Below are positions 1 through 8,673 of a DNA stretch of 64,000 nucleotides, in pieces (the first letter of the stretch is position 1; each line of letters starts with the position of its first letter). Source of the stretch: JAUNSR01 sp036655755 (GTDB lineage Bacteria > Bacteroidota > Bacteroidia > Bacteroidales > JAUNSR01); assembly GCA_036655755.1 (NCBI GenBank), contig JAVVPN010000004.1, positions 1-64,000 of the forward strand, written 5' to 3'. The position numbers and the translations under genes are program-made. The notes below the pieces were generated by a model, which saw nothing but the letters and a program-made list of their open reading frames with translations, was not told where the DNA came from and did no database searches.

Positions 1-10
1 GAACATATTC

Positions 11-18
11 TATCTTTG
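11..18 (+). promoter_or_regulatory. -7 box upstream of AraC-type regulator
   Basis: TATCTTTG matches the Bacteroidota -7 consensus TAnnTTTG and lies 19 bases before the ATG at 38. The -33 region would fall at or before the window edge and cannot be judged. Confidence 0.5.
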
Positions 19-37
19 TACCTTAAAATAACCTGGT

Positions 38-862
38 ATGAAAAAAAAGAAAATAGCTGAGCCTGATCATGATTTTGTATTGGAATATCTTTCGGGCGAC
101 TGCTTGAAAGGACAGTTTTTCTTTTCTTCGGAACTTTCTATTATTAAATGTACGGCGGGCAGTGCTACCATTTCTATTAATTCGCGTAATCATGAGTTTG
201 CGGCGAAAATGAATTTTTTGCTTGTAGAAGCTACCTTACTGAGTATAGTAACCTGCAGTGATGATTTTCAGATCATAATGTGCCGTTTCTCATTGCAGTT
301 TATGAATGAAATTTATCCTACTCTCGATAATAAAATATTTGAGGTTTTACCATATAGTGCTCCGGATTTATATAATGAAGACGAATTGGAAGTGACAAAT
401 CTGGCTTTTAGGCAGATTTGTCTGCTTGACCGGAGAAAAGATCATCCTTACCATCATAAACTTGTAGTAAATCTTGTGGTAAATTATATATTAGAGATCT
501 ATGGTATGACCCGGCACNNNNNNNNNNCTGCTTCCGGTTACAGACATTATATTATTGATTCTTTTTTTGCATTATGTGCAGTGAATCATTCTCAATATCG
601 TAATATTGAATATTATGCTGGAAAGTTAAATATCTCCAGCCGTTATCTTTATAAAATTACGAAAGAGTTGGTTCAGTCTACCCCCAAACAGATTATTGAT
701 TATTACGTTTCCGGCTCTGCAAAAAAATGGTTGCTTACTACCATATTAACCAATCAGCAGATAGCCGATAAGCTCAACTTTCCTGATCAGGCAACTTTTG
801 GACAGTTTTTTAAACGCAATGTAGGTATGTCTCCTTCTGAGTTCCGCAATAAATACAGGTAA
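38..862 (+). CDS. AraC-family transcriptional regulator, interrupted by assembly gap
   Basis: A DNA-binding transcription factor of the AraC/XylS type. The last 100 or so residues carry the paired helix-turn-helix pattern of the family: YRNIEYYAGKLNISSRYLYK is the first helix pair and IADKLNFPDQATFGQFFKR the second, followed by the usual MSPSEFR ending. The N-terminal half (about residues 1-160) looks like a cupin-type sensory domain but no ligand can be named. Ten Ns at 518-527 sit in the middle; the frame is open on both sides, so the gene is probably continuous, but the true gap length is unknown and the 274-residue length is provisional. It stands alone on the plus strand. Confidence 0.8.
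   Translation: MKKKKIAEPDHDFVLEYLSGDCLKGQFFFSSELSIIKCTAGSATISINSRNHEFAAKMNFLLVEATLLSIVTCSDDFQIIMCRFSLQFMNEIYPTLDNKIFEVLPYSAPDLYNEDELEVTNLAFRQICLLDRRKDHPYHHKLVVNLVVNYILEIYGMTRHXXXXASGYRHYIIDSFFALCAVNHSQYRNIEYYAGKLNISSRYLYKITKELVQSTPKQIIDYYVSGSAKKWLLTTILTNQQIADKLNFPDQATFGQFFKRNVGMSPSEFRNKYR
518..527. other. assembly gap (10 N)
   Basis: Ten consecutive Ns inside the AraC-type gene. The round length suggests a placeholder between contigs, so distance and reading frame across it are not guaranteed. Confidence 0.95.
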
Positions 863-975
863 AATAATGATTTTTATTATCTCTTTTGAGTATAAAAGCT
901 GTAGAGATAGTATAAATAATTATTCTTTTTTGTAGGTTTTGCGGAACAGGCATCCCAATAGCGGCTAAATTTTAT

Positions 976-983
976 TATCTTTG
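976..983 (+). promoter_or_regulatory. -7 box for the acidic hypothetical gene
   Basis: TATCTTTG fits TAnnTTTG and would start RNA near 990. This makes the upstream TTG at 981 an unlikely start and favours the ATG at 1011. No convincing -33 TTTG is seen. Confidence 0.45.
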
Positions 984-1010
984 AGAATTATATCAATTTG
1001 GACGCAAACA

Positions 1011-1466
1011 ATGAGTGAAATTATGAACTGCTCCGATAGCAATATCAAAGAGCTCCTGTTGGAAGCAATTGCAAAAGTAAAGAATAACGGCATGGTTTCG
1101 TTATCGGATTTATACATTGGGGTCAGTTTTGACGACTTATCTTTGTCTGTTTATGATGATGACGAAGGTTTATTGGCTCAGAAAAACATGGATGACTGGG
1201 CGATTTTAAAGGAAGATCCTGAATCATTTGACGACAAGGTAGCCAATGTATTAAAAAAAGTGCTTCATGATAAAGAAGTTTCGAATGCGTTAGAATCCCT
1301 CGATGTTATTCGTCCCTTTTCGGTGATTCTGGTAAATGATGAATTCGAACAAAAAGAAGAGTTGTTTCTTTTGGATGATCAGAATATCGTGTTGGAAGAT
1401 GAATTCCTGAAAAATATAGATAAGGAACTGGATGAGTTTCTTGAAAAACTTTTGGCTGACGTTTAA
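1011..1466 (+). CDS. acidic hypothetical protein
   Basis: I do not recognise this 151-residue protein. It is soluble-looking, with no signal peptide or membrane segment, and very rich in Asp and Glu, most of all at the C-terminus (EDEFLKNIDKELDEFLEKLL, likely an amphipathic helix). The start at 1011 is chosen because a good -7 box ends at 983; the open frame continues upstream only to a TTG that overlaps that box. It is monocistronic, ending just before a strong bidirectional terminator. The acidity could suit a protein-protein or nucleic-acid-mimic role, but nothing in the context supports a specific function. Confidence 0.65.
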   Translation: MSEIMNCSDSNIKELLLEAIAKVKNNGMVSLSDLYIGVSFDDLSLSVYDDDEGLLAQKNMDDWAILKEDPESFDDKVANVLKKVLHDKEVSNALESLDVIRPFSVILVNDEFEQKEELFLLDDQNIVLEDEFLKNIDKELDEFLEKLLADV

Positions 1467-1480
1467 TTCGTCATCTCAGA

Positions 1481-1534
1481 AAAACGAACTGTCCCCGAAG
1501 AGTCTTTTGTGATTCTTCGGGGACAGTTCGTTTT
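1481..1534. terminator. bidirectional Rho-independent terminator
   Basis: Perfect inverted repeat: arms 1485-1500 and 1515-1530 (16 bp), extended by an A-T pair, flanked by AAAA on the left and TTTT on the right. It serves the plus-strand acidic gene and the minus-strand membrane-protein gene, which converge here. Confidence 0.9.
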
Positions 1535-1997
1535 ATTTCTTGCGTATTTGTTTTAGCCGGATGCAGCTAATTCCTTTTTGTGTGGCTATTTGCTCGATTT
1601 TGTTTTTGATGCGGCGGATGTCGCGAAACCGTAATATACCCATGTTTACGCTTACATCCTGGTTTTGCGTGAGTACTCTTATTCCGCTTGGGGATAGAAT
1701 GATTCTATGAATTTCATTCCATTTAAATGTTGTGGCGCTCCGGTTGTAGTTACTCTTGAAAATGAGCTGGTCATCATCAATATTAATATAGTGATGAAGC
1801 CTGTTAAACATGCTTGCTAGTACCACGCCACCCATACCTGCATAAATGGCAATTGCACAAATTACGAGTGGATGCAAACGCTGAAAAACAGCCCCGATCA
1901 GAGCAATTGATCCGATCAGCACATGAATACTGCCCAGTAAGAGGTAAGTTGCTTTTTTACCCCGACTCATTGAATAATCTATATCGAGTTTTTCCAT
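1533..1997 (-). CDS. small membrane protein with PH-like C-terminal domain
   Basis: A 154-residue protein of unknown function. Two hydrophobic segments (about residues 18-40 and 43-62) form a membrane hairpin. The C-terminal half, with HHYINIDDDQLIFKS and a tryptophan-containing strand (FKWNEIHRIILS), resembles the bacterial PH (YdbT/YcxB-like) fold found after such hairpins in many small membrane proteins. That fold assignment is by pattern only. The gene follows the phosphatase operon on the same strand after a 70-base gap that holds a hairpin, so it may be partly co-transcribed with it. It ends at the shared terminator at 1481-1534. Confidence 0.6.
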   Translation of the reverse strand: MEKLDIDYSMSRGKKATYLLLGSIHVLIGSIALIGAVFQRLHPLVICAIAIYAGMGGVVLASMFNRLHHYINIDDDQLIFKSNYNRSATTFKWNEIHRIILSPSGIRVLTQNQDVSVNMGILRFRDIRRIKNKIEQIATQKGISCIRLKQIRKK

Positions 1998-2013
1998 TTG
2001 GTATAAACGAATG

Positions 2014-2042
2014 AAGCGCTATGCTTTAATAACATAGCGCTT
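2014..2042 (-). other. 10-bp hairpin in the 5' region of the membrane-protein gene
   Basis: Arms AAGCGCTATG (2014-2023) and CATAGCGCTT (2033-2042) are perfect complements around a 9-base loop. On the minus strand the stem is followed by TCATTCG rather than a T-run, so it is at best a weak terminator for the phosphatase operon; it could also be a stability or processing hairpin. Confidence 0.5.
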
Positions 2043-2067
2043 TCAATCTTGTTTAATCGGGATGGAA

Positions 2068-3066
2068 TTATTTTTCTTTTGAATAGTTATAGATTATTTT
2101 ACCATCGCCGTTTATCATGAAGAAATTTAGTTTATCATCTTCCATCGATACGAGCATAAAGCCTGCATCGCTGCTGCAAAATTGTGTCCCTTCTACTTTT
2201 TTTACATCGCGGGCTAATGAACCGGAGCTGTTTACAAAATACTCTACTTTGCCCGCTTCCGGGCGGATATGCTGGAATGAATGGATATGACCGCACAGAT
2301 AAGCATCTACATTGTATTTGTCAAGCAACGGTTTTACACGTTTCTGCATGTCAAGGCGTTCCTTGTCGCTTTTTTTCGTATCGGCGAATACCGGATGATG
2401 TCCCATCACGATTTTCCATTTGGCATCCGAGTTTTTAAGCGTGTTTTCAATCCATGCCAACTGTTCTGCTATGCTTTGTTTTGATGCGTCCGGATAGGTG
2501 TCGCTCTCTTTGTGATATTTGTCAATCAGTGGCGCGGTATCGATGAATACCAAAAGGGCCGATTGGTTTTCGCCGGCTTCTACCGTACGGGCATAATAGC
2601 GCGAAGGCATGTTCCAGCGGCGGCTCACATTCGTATAGTCGATAACGGCCTGCGTGTTGCCGCGGTATTCATGATTGCCCAATACGGCAAACCAGTCGAT
2701 CATCAGTTCGGGATGGGTGTAGATCCATTCGTAATTGGTTTCCCAAAGAGGGTCCTGAGTGCTTGCCACTCCGTCGAAATGATGGGTGTCGCCCAAGGCT
2801 GCCACAAATTCGATATCAACTTTCGTAGCCATTTCACCCAATAGTTCTGCGATTGGTTTCTGTTGATAATAACCGTTGCGCCCCAAATCGTTTACCACGT
2901 AAAAATTCTGGCTTTCTTCCGTTACCTCAGGTATTTCAAATTTCGTTGCGGTCTGGGCCGGTGTTGTGGTTTCTTTTTGAGCCTGGCAGTTGGCCGATGT
3001 GCATGATGTAAACAAAAATGTGGTAGCACATAGGGCAAACAGGGAAGTATAAAAATATTTCTTCAT
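2068..3066 (-). CDS. TRAP-like acid phosphatase lipoprotein (metallophosphoesterase)
   Basis: A binuclear-metal phosphatase of the calcineurin-like superfamily, closest by motif order to tartrate-resistant (purple) acid phosphatases. The 332-residue protein starts at 3066 with a lipoprotein signal whose lipobox ends FTSC (Cys22), so it is probably anchored in an envelope membrane. Metal motifs follow in order: D60 (NDLG), D93 (LGDTHHFDGV), N131/H132 (GNHEY), H223/H224 (GHHPVF), H260/H262 (GHIH). WNMPSRYY is typical of the TRAP group. The tyrosine ligand expected three residues after the second Asp is His96 here, so a classic purple Fe(III)-Tyr centre is doubtful. It is the third gene of an operon with a beta-helix lipoprotein and a TonB-dependent receptor. 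A role in releasing phosphate from organic phosphates is inference. Confidence 0.85.
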   Translation of the reverse strand: MKKYFYTSLFALCATTFLFTSCTSANCQAQKETTTPAQTATKFEIPEVTEESQNFYVVNDLGRNGYYQQKPIAELLGEMATKVDIEFVAALGDTHHFDGVASTQDPLWETNYEWIYTHPELMIDWFAVLGNHEYRGNTQAVIDYTNVSRRWNMPSRYYARTVEAGENQSALLVFIDTAPLIDKYHKESDTYPDASKQSIAEQLAWIENTLKNSDAKWKIVMGHHPVFADTKKSDKERLDMQKRVKPLLDKYNVDAYLCGHIHSFQHIRPEAGKVEYFVNSSGSLARDVKKVEGTQFCSSDAGFMLVSMEDDKLNFFMINGDGKIIYNYSKEK

Positions 3067-3094
3067 ATATGAGTTGTGAAAATTCTTTGAGAGA

Positions 3095-4426
3095 TTAGTT
3101 GCCATAAGCGCCAAAGAAGGCAGCCGGACGTGGTGAGTTGAATTTGTTTTCGATGATACCATCAAGACCCTCCATCACGATTGGTGTATCCATAAAATGT
3201 GATTTGAAAGTAGTGTTGCCTCCTGTCAGTGCCGGTGAGTTTGCGCTTAGCGCGAACGACCAATCATTGCTGAATGCTACCGGAGCCTCATCCGTATTAC
3301 CGCTGGCATTGATGTTGATATTGGCCTGTTGCGTGAAGTTTTTAAACAGCGGATTCTTGTCACCGGCAGAAGCACTCATGATGTCGTTCGCTCCGTTCAG
3401 AATGCCATCTTGCTCTTTGGCCTGCATCTGGTCGACACCGGTCTGGGTAGAAGCGAAATAATAGTTGGGCGTAATGACAGACGCGTTGGCCATCGGTACT
3501 TCCGTACTCTGCTTTAATCCCCAGCGACAATCAGCGATCAGGTTATTGTAAAGCTCGGCGATAATGGTTTGTTCGAGCCAGATTGAGCCACCTTTCACTT
3601 TCGGACGACGCCATCCTGTATTGAGTATCGTGTTGTTGTAGCAGAAGATATGGCTTTGGGTAACTTCGAATCCGGCGTTCGATAATTTGAATGCGTTTGT
3701 ATTGGCATCATAAATCATGTTGTAGGCGATATCGGCCTTACATTCTGATTTATAGTTGATCGCTTCGCCACCATCGTATCCGTTTGTAATGAAACGGCTG
3801 TTTGATACGATCGACTTACCGCCGGTAATGTAGATGTGGTCTTCTGCATTGTTGCGGAAAGTAGAGTTGGTGATTACGAATGATCCGTTTCTGTTGCAGA
3901 AATGGAATGCCGGTACCCCTTCGCCGGTTTCGGTTTTGAATAATTCATATCGGATGGATAGTGAATTGTCGGTAGTGATGGCGCCCCCGTATTCGATGGT
4001 GGTATGGTTCATATATACCTCTTTCGAATCGAATCCACAGATAATACCGCCCCAGTTGCGAGAGAAGCGGTCGCTTTTAGATGCTTCATCAACAGTGAAA
4101 AGGATCGGCTTCTCTGCAGTTCCCATGCAATACATATTGCCCAGCACGATAATTTCAGGTTTTACATCTACGTTTGAAGCGATGATGGTGGCACCTTCTT
4201 CGATATAAAGCGATTTACCGGCTTCTACCAGGAAGTGATCTTTGAGAATTACGGTAGTGTCTTTTTTCCACACGATTGATCCGTTCGGATATATGCCTTC
4301 GGTTGGCTGATTCGGGTTCGTGCCTGAGTCGATGCCGTCGTTGCTATTCTCTTTGTCGCATGAAGCGAACAGGGCGAATGCAGGTAATAAAAGAAGACTT
4401 TTGAAGTAAAAGCTNNNNNNNNNNAT
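3095..4426 (-). CDS. parallel beta-helix repeat lipoprotein, start in assembly gap
   Basis: A surface or periplasmic lipoprotein predicted to fold as a right-handed beta-helix: repeated short strands with N/G turns (IVLGNMYCMGTAEKPILF, NHTTIEYGGAI, NSTFRNNAEDHIYI, YNMIYDANTNAFKLSNAGF). The longest uninterrupted frame opens only at a GTG (4273), but coding continues upstream through a lipoprotein signal with lipobox FASC (Cys23) into the Ns at 4415-4424. An AT at 4426-4425 is in frame, so ATG at 4426 with its G in the gap is the likely start, giving about 443 residues. It lies 32 bases after the TonB receptor stop and 28 bases before the phosphatase start. Ligand or enzyme activity is unknown; no catalytic triad was identified. 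Confidence 0.75.
   Translation of the reverse strand, partial: XXXXSFYFKSLLLLPAFALFASCDKENSNDGIDSGTNPNQPTEGIYPNGSIVWKKDTTVILKDHFLVEAGKSLYIEEGATIIASNVDVKPEIIVLGNMYCMGTAEKPILFTVDEASKSDRFSRNWGGIICGFDSKEVYMNHTTIEYGGAITTDNSLSIRYELFKTETGEGVPAFHFCNRNGSFVITNSTFRNNAEDHIYITGGKSIVSNSRFITNGYDGGEAINYKSECKADIAYNMIYDANTNAFKLSNAGFEVTQSHIFCYNNTILNTGWRRPKVKGGSIWLEQTIIAELYNNLIADCRWGLKQSTEVPMANASVITPNYYFASTQTGVDQMQAKEQDGILNGANDIMSASAGDKNPLFKNFTQQANININASGNTDEAPVAFSNDWSFALSANSPALTGGNTTFKSHFMDTPIVMEGLDGIIENKFNSPRPAAFFGAYGN
4415..4424. other. assembly gap (10 N)
   Basis: Ten Ns covering the start codon region of the beta-helix lipoprotein. Because an in-frame AT(G) precedes the gap and the signal peptide resumes in frame after it, the true gap is compatible with 10 bases. 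Confidence 0.95.
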
Positions 4427-4458
4427 TTTTTTTCTCGATTTAAGTAAGTTCGTATTTT

Positions 4459-7191
4459 TTACATTTTATAGCGTACCCCAAGCATGAGGTTTGTTCCATT
4501 CGTGTCGCGACGAATCAGCGTTCTGTTTTTATCAGTCTGATGTTCGAATACGGCGTTATACGGATTGGTGGTTTTGATATATCGCTCTGTTTCGGTCATC
4601 AGCAGGTTGTTGGCTTTCGCAAAAATTGATACACCGCATTTGAACCGTTTTTCAGCAGACAGGTCGAGTGAAAAAGTGCCTCCTTCCCAATAGTCGGAAT
4701 CCAGATAATGGGAGGCGATCACGATTTTTTCGCCGGTATAGGTACCCGAAATCTGAAAGTCGCAGTTGTAGCGCACGCTTTTGTAAAGAAGCGACAGGTT
4801 GGCCACATGAGGCGCCTGATTTACCAACGGACGAGTCTGATCTACCTGTTGGCGCGAAAGGGTGCCGTTGGCATCGGTTACGAACAATGTTTTGGGTGTC
4901 GTAATGGCCGAATGCGTATAAGTATAGTTGGCCTTGATCCCGAAGTTGCGGATATACTTGATGAAGTCGGCTTCGATACCCCAGTTGGTGGCATTCCCCA
5001 GATTGGCCGGTCCATAGCCGAACTGACGGCTGTTGCGCGAATAGTAGGCGTACTCGATGGGGTTTTTGATGTGTTTGTAGAAAACACCCACCATGATCTG
5101 CTCGTTGTTGGTAGGGAAGTATTCCCAACGGAAATCCACATTATCGATTACGGCTCGTTTGAGGTCTTTGTTGCCATATTCTGTATACTCTTCGTTAATG
5201 ATAGAGTAGGGCACGATTTCGAAGAATCCCGGACGATTGATCGAGCGGAAATAAGAGGTGCGCAGATTCATCGTTTCTACCGGATTGTATTTCACGGATA
5301 GCGAGGGGAGATAATCAACGTATTTCTGAGCACTTTCGGGCTCTTCGCTTGCCAAAGGGAAAGCCATCGTGTAGGATTGGGATGTATGCTCTACGCGTAA
5401 TCCTCCGATCACATTCCAGCGTGAACGCTCGAATGTTCCCATCAGGTAGCCGGCTGCGATATTTTCGCCTGCATCGTAGTTGAGCGGGCCCACGCTCCCT
5501 TTCGGGGTAGATACTTTCCATTCGATTTGGCTGATATCGTTGAAATCGGTTCCCTGTACCGGGCGGGTGGTGCTGGCCGGAGTGAAACGATAAACCGTAT
5601 AGGTATTGGTACGCTCTTTATTGCGGTACATCCCTCCGGCTTTCATCGTGAGATTGCCTTTGTCGAATGCGTGTTTGTATTTCATATTCAAATAGCCGGT
5701 CAGGTCGTGGTCGGTGTTCTTTTCCCAACGGCGTTCGCTGTTATCGGCTGTGATATAGTCTTCGAAATTGGTCCGGTTGTTCTCCAGATTTATATAAGTG
5801 GCATCCGGGCGGTTGTTGGTCGCGAACGAGTAGACGCCCGACCAGTCGATGTGCCAGTTGCGTGCGATCGAGTGTTCGCCCTGCAGCGTGGATGCGAAGA
5901 TTTGTTGTTTTGTAAAGCGGGTACGCGTCTGAATATTATCGAGTGTATTGCCTGCCTCCGGATTATAGTTGAGCGACAGGTTGGTGGTGATGCCTTCGCG
6001 CACCTGGGTATTCTGATTCCCCACGATTGAATTGCACCATTCGATTTTGTGAGCGGGATTGATGCGGTAATCGATCTTGCCGTGTACGCCATACTGCATC
6101 TGGTTTTCAGAATAAGTACGGTTGCTCATCGAGGTTAGGCGCACGGAGGTTTCTGTCTGCGACATTACGTCGTTGAAAAACAGCGAGCGCGTATGTTTGT
6201 TGCGGTTTTGGTAACTACCTGAAAGCACTACTCCAAGGCGGTTATTGAAGAAACGATCCCCGTACATGAATCCGCCGATCAGGTCGGGCAGTGCGCGGTG
6301 TGATGATATGCGTGTTGAGCCGGTTTTGAAATCGGCCATCGTTGCGGTATGGTCGGGACCGTAAATGTCGCGTGGTGCGTTTTGTGTAAGATCATTTTTT
6401 TTGAAGGTTGCCAATTTGTGGTCGATCAGCTCTGAGTTGTAGCCGGTCGAAAGATTAGCCTGCAGGGTAGTACGCGCAGGTGCGTCTTTCATGACAAGGT
6501 TGATGGCGCCCCCCGTACCGTCGCCTTCCATATCGGGAGTAAGCGATTTCGATACTTCCAGCCGGTCGAGCAGTTCGCCCGGAAAAATATTTAAAGGTAC
6601 ATAACGGTTTTTATTGTCGGGGCTGGGAATTTTTACTCCGTTGACCAATGTGTAGTTATAACGTTTGTCCATTCCACGTAATACGGCGTATTCGCCATCC
6701 CCTGAGCTGCCTTTGTCGATGGTAACCCCCGATACGCGTTGCAGGATATTGGATACATTGATGTCGGGCGACGATTCGATGCTGCGTGCGCTCACGATAT
6801 TCAACACGGTCTGGGCTTGTTTCTCAAGGAAGCGTGCGCCTATTTCATTGTTGCGGACGGCCTGTGCGGTTACTTCTACCGTATTGAGTTCGATAGCGGT
6901 CTGGCTCAATAAGATTTCGAGTGTAGATCCGGCCTGTACGGTGAGTAATGTGGGCGAATAGCCGATATAACCACATTCAAGAGTTACTTTCTTGTCGGCG
7001 ATGCCATGCAATACGAAAGTGCCGTCGAGGCCGGTTATCGTACCTTTTCCGGTTTGATCTTTGATGGAGATGGTCGCTCCGATCAGTTCTTCTTTTGTAT
7101 GACGATCTTTTACGACTCCTTTAATTGTATAGGAGGCTATCGCCTGTAATGAAAAGGTTAAAAACAAGAATGCGATCTGAAAATGTTTCAT
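4459..7191 (-). CDS. TonB-dependent outer-membrane receptor without SusD partner
   Basis: A 910-residue outer-membrane active transporter powered by TonB. The start at 7191 puts the signal peptide (MKHFQIAFLFLTFSLQAIAS) at the N-terminus; the open frame upstream is not signal-like. Domains in order: carboxypeptidase-regulatory-like (about 20-105, IKGVVKDRHTKEELIGATIS), plug (about 115-250, with VLRGMDKRYNYTLVNGVKIP and GDGTGGAINLVMK), then a long beta-barrel ending GVRYKM rather than the common terminal Phe. It leads an operon with a beta-helix lipoprotein and a TRAP-like phosphatase, and has no SusD, so a polysaccharide substrate is less likely. Uptake of phosphate, a phosphorylated compound or a metal chelate is possible; the substrate is inferred only from its neighbours. 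Confidence 0.88.
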   Translation of the reverse strand: MKHFQIAFLFLTFSLQAIASYTIKGVVKDRHTKEELIGATISIKDQTGKGTITGLDGTFVLHGIADKKVTLECGYIGYSPTLLTVQAGSTLEILLSQTAIELNTVEVTAQAVRNNEIGARFLEKQAQTVLNIVSARSIESSPDINVSNILQRVSGVTIDKGSSGDGEYAVLRGMDKRYNYTLVNGVKIPSPDNKNRYVPLNIFPGELLDRLEVSKSLTPDMEGDGTGGAINLVMKDAPARTTLQANLSTGYNSELIDHKLATFKKNDLTQNAPRDIYGPDHTATMADFKTGSTRISSHRALPDLIGGFMYGDRFFNNRLGVVLSGSYQNRNKHTRSLFFNDVMSQTETSVRLTSMSNRTYSENQMQYGVHGKIDYRINPAHKIEWCNSIVGNQNTQVREGITTNLSLNYNPEAGNTLDNIQTRTRFTKQQIFASTLQGEHSIARNWHIDWSGVYSFATNNRPDATYINLENNRTNFEDYITADNSERRWEKNTDHDLTGYLNMKYKHAFDKGNLTMKAGGMYRNKERTNTYTVYRFTPASTTRPVQGTDFNDISQIEWKVSTPKGSVGPLNYDAGENIAAGYLMGTFERSRWNVIGGLRVEHTSQSYTMAFPLASEEPESAQKYVDYLPSLSVKYNPVETMNLRTSYFRSINRPGFFEIVPYSIINEEYTEYGNKDLKRAVIDNVDFRWEYFPTNNEQIMVGVFYKHIKNPIEYAYYSRNSRQFGYGPANLGNATNWGIEADFIKYIRNFGIKANYTYTHSAITTPKTLFVTDANGTLSRQQVDQTRPLVNQAPHVANLSLLYKSVRYNCDFQISGTYTGEKIVIASHYLDSDYWEGGTFSLDLSAEKRFKCGVSIFAKANNLLMTETERYIKTTNPYNAVFEHQTDKNRTLIRRDTNGTNLMLGVRYKM

Positions 7192-7353
7192 TGAATGAGT
7201 TGATGTTTTTTTGACATCGCAAAGTAACTCTCTCGGTATTTCAAAAGGATTAAGCTGATATTTAGATAATATTTCTAAAATATTAAGAAGTTGTTTCAAA
7301 ATAAATGTTGCGTCTCCGCCCTGCCTGAGTGTAAAAGTGTTTCATGATTTATG

Positions 7354-7361
7354 TACTTTTG
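7354..7361 (+). promoter_or_regulatory. -7 box for GHL10 hydrolase gene
   Basis: TACTTTTG fits TAnnTTTG and lies about 100 bases before the ATG at 7462. It supports the internal ATG over the longer open frame that begins at 7351, upstream of this box. Confidence 0.5.
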
Positions 7362-7461
7362 TGGCAAATCAGAATTTAATCCGGATTTTGAGGATGTACC
7401 AAAAGATAGGGTGGCAAAGTCTGTGCCCGCTGTTGGGAAACGGGTATTATTTATATATTAT

Positions 7462-8586
7462 ATGATAAGAAGATTTTATTTGTTGTTGCTCCTTTCGTTG
7501 TTGGGAGGTTCTTTGAGTGCTCAAGATCGGGAAGAGATACGGGCAGTATGGCTAACGACCAATTATCAGTTAGACTGGCCTTCGGAAGCTGGTACGACAA
7601 CGGCTGTAATCACCCGCCAGAAACAGGAAATGGTGCGCTTGCTCGATCGGTTGAAAGAGTGTGGCATCAATACGGTATTCTTTCAGACACGAATCAGGGG
7701 CGCTGTTTTTTATCATTCGGATATTGAGCCTCAGAGCAGATTTCTTACCGGAAAGACGGGTGAGGAAAGTGAATTCGATCCGCTTGCGTTTGTGTTGCAG
7801 GAGTGCCATCTGCGGCAGATGGAGTGTCATGCATGGATGGTGTGCATGCCTTTGGGTGGAAAGAAATATATCCGCCAGCATGGTTTGGAGAAATTTGTGG
7901 AAAGAAACAGCTCTTTTATAACGGTGCATCACGGTGAATATTTTCTGGAGCCGGCCGAGCCCCGGACTGCTGATTACCTTGCTTCGATTGCGGCGGAAAT
8001 CGTAAAGAAATATGAGGTGGATGGGATTCATCTGGATTATATCCGTTATCCGGAAAAGGCAGCCTCTTATCCGGATGCCAAAAGATATGCCCAGGCCGGT
8101 AAAAAGGGTACGCTTGCGCAATGGCGACGTGATAACATCACGCACATTGTCTATACGATTCATGACCGGATAAAGGCTGTACGCCCCGAAGTAGCGCTGA
8201 GTAGTGCTCCGCTTGGTCTTTATGATGGGCGTTTCGGGAAGCGTTATTACGGATGGAATGCGTTCGATGCCGGATTTCAGGAAGTGGAACGATGGTTGAA
8301 AGAGGATAAACATGATTTTATAGCCCCCATGATGTATTATAAGGGTGCGATGTTTTTCCCTTTTGTGGCTGATTGGTGCTTACGTAGCCATGGTAAACCT
8401 GTCATTCCGGGATTGGGTATTTATCGTTTGAATGAGCCCGGCGCGGGCTGGGATCTGAAAGAGATTGAGAAGCAGATTTGGTGGTCGCGGCGCATGGGCG
8501 CGGGCGGTTATGCATTGTTCAGAGTGCGTAATTTATTGGACGATTATCCGGCACTTTTCTGGCGAATTCAATATCTGAATGACTAA
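7462..8586 (+). CDS. GHL10 (DUF187) family glycoside hydrolase-like protein
   Basis: A 374-residue exported protein of the glycosyl-hydrolase-like 10 family, a TIM-barrel group that includes YngK-type enzymes and is generally linked to cell-wall or polysaccharide hydrolysis. The start at 7462 gives a clean signal peptide (MIRRFYLLLLLSLLGGSLSA, cut before Q). Recognisable segments are EIRAVWLTTNYQLDWPS near the N-terminus, the strand VDGIHLDYIRYP (about 190-201, acidic residues in the predicted active site) and DFIAPMMYY later. The protein ends soon after the barrel, so it is a short form without the extra C-terminal domains of larger relatives. It is divergent from the TonB receptor operon and probably monocistronic. 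The exact substrate is unknown. Confidence 0.8.
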   Translation: MIRRFYLLLLLSLLGGSLSAQDREEIRAVWLTTNYQLDWPSEAGTTTAVITRQKQEMVRLLDRLKECGINTVFFQTRIRGAVFYHSDIEPQSRFLTGKTGEESEFDPLAFVLQECHLRQMECHAWMVCMPLGGKKYIRQHGLEKFVERNSSFITVHHGEYFLEPAEPRTADYLASIAAEIVKKYEVDGIHLDYIRYPEKAASYPDAKRYAQAGKKGTLAQWRRDNITHIVYTIHDRIKAVRPEVALSSAPLGLYDGRFGKRYYGWNAFDAGFQEVERWLKEDKHDFIAPMMYYKGAMFFPFVADWCLRSHGKPVIPGLGIYRLNEPGAGWDLKEIEKQIWWSRRMGAGGYALFRVRNLLDDYPALFWRIQYLND

Positions 8587-8665
8587 ATAACAGCGAAAAA
8601 GTTACTTAATTTTGATTATTTACATAGTTTTATAAAAATCCCTACGTTTATACCTCTAAATGTAT

Positions 8666-8673
8666 TAAGTTTG
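8666..8673 (+). promoter_or_regulatory. candidate -7 box for manA
   Basis: TAAGTTTG fits TAnnTTTG, 134 bases before the manA start. A second match, TAATTTTG, lies at 8607-8614. Which is used cannot be told from sequence. Confidence 0.35.

Noticed and set aside
4652..6092. Several frames overlapping the TonB receptor on both strands
   Set aside because: Shadow frames of a single long beta-barrel gene; none has a start context or domain.
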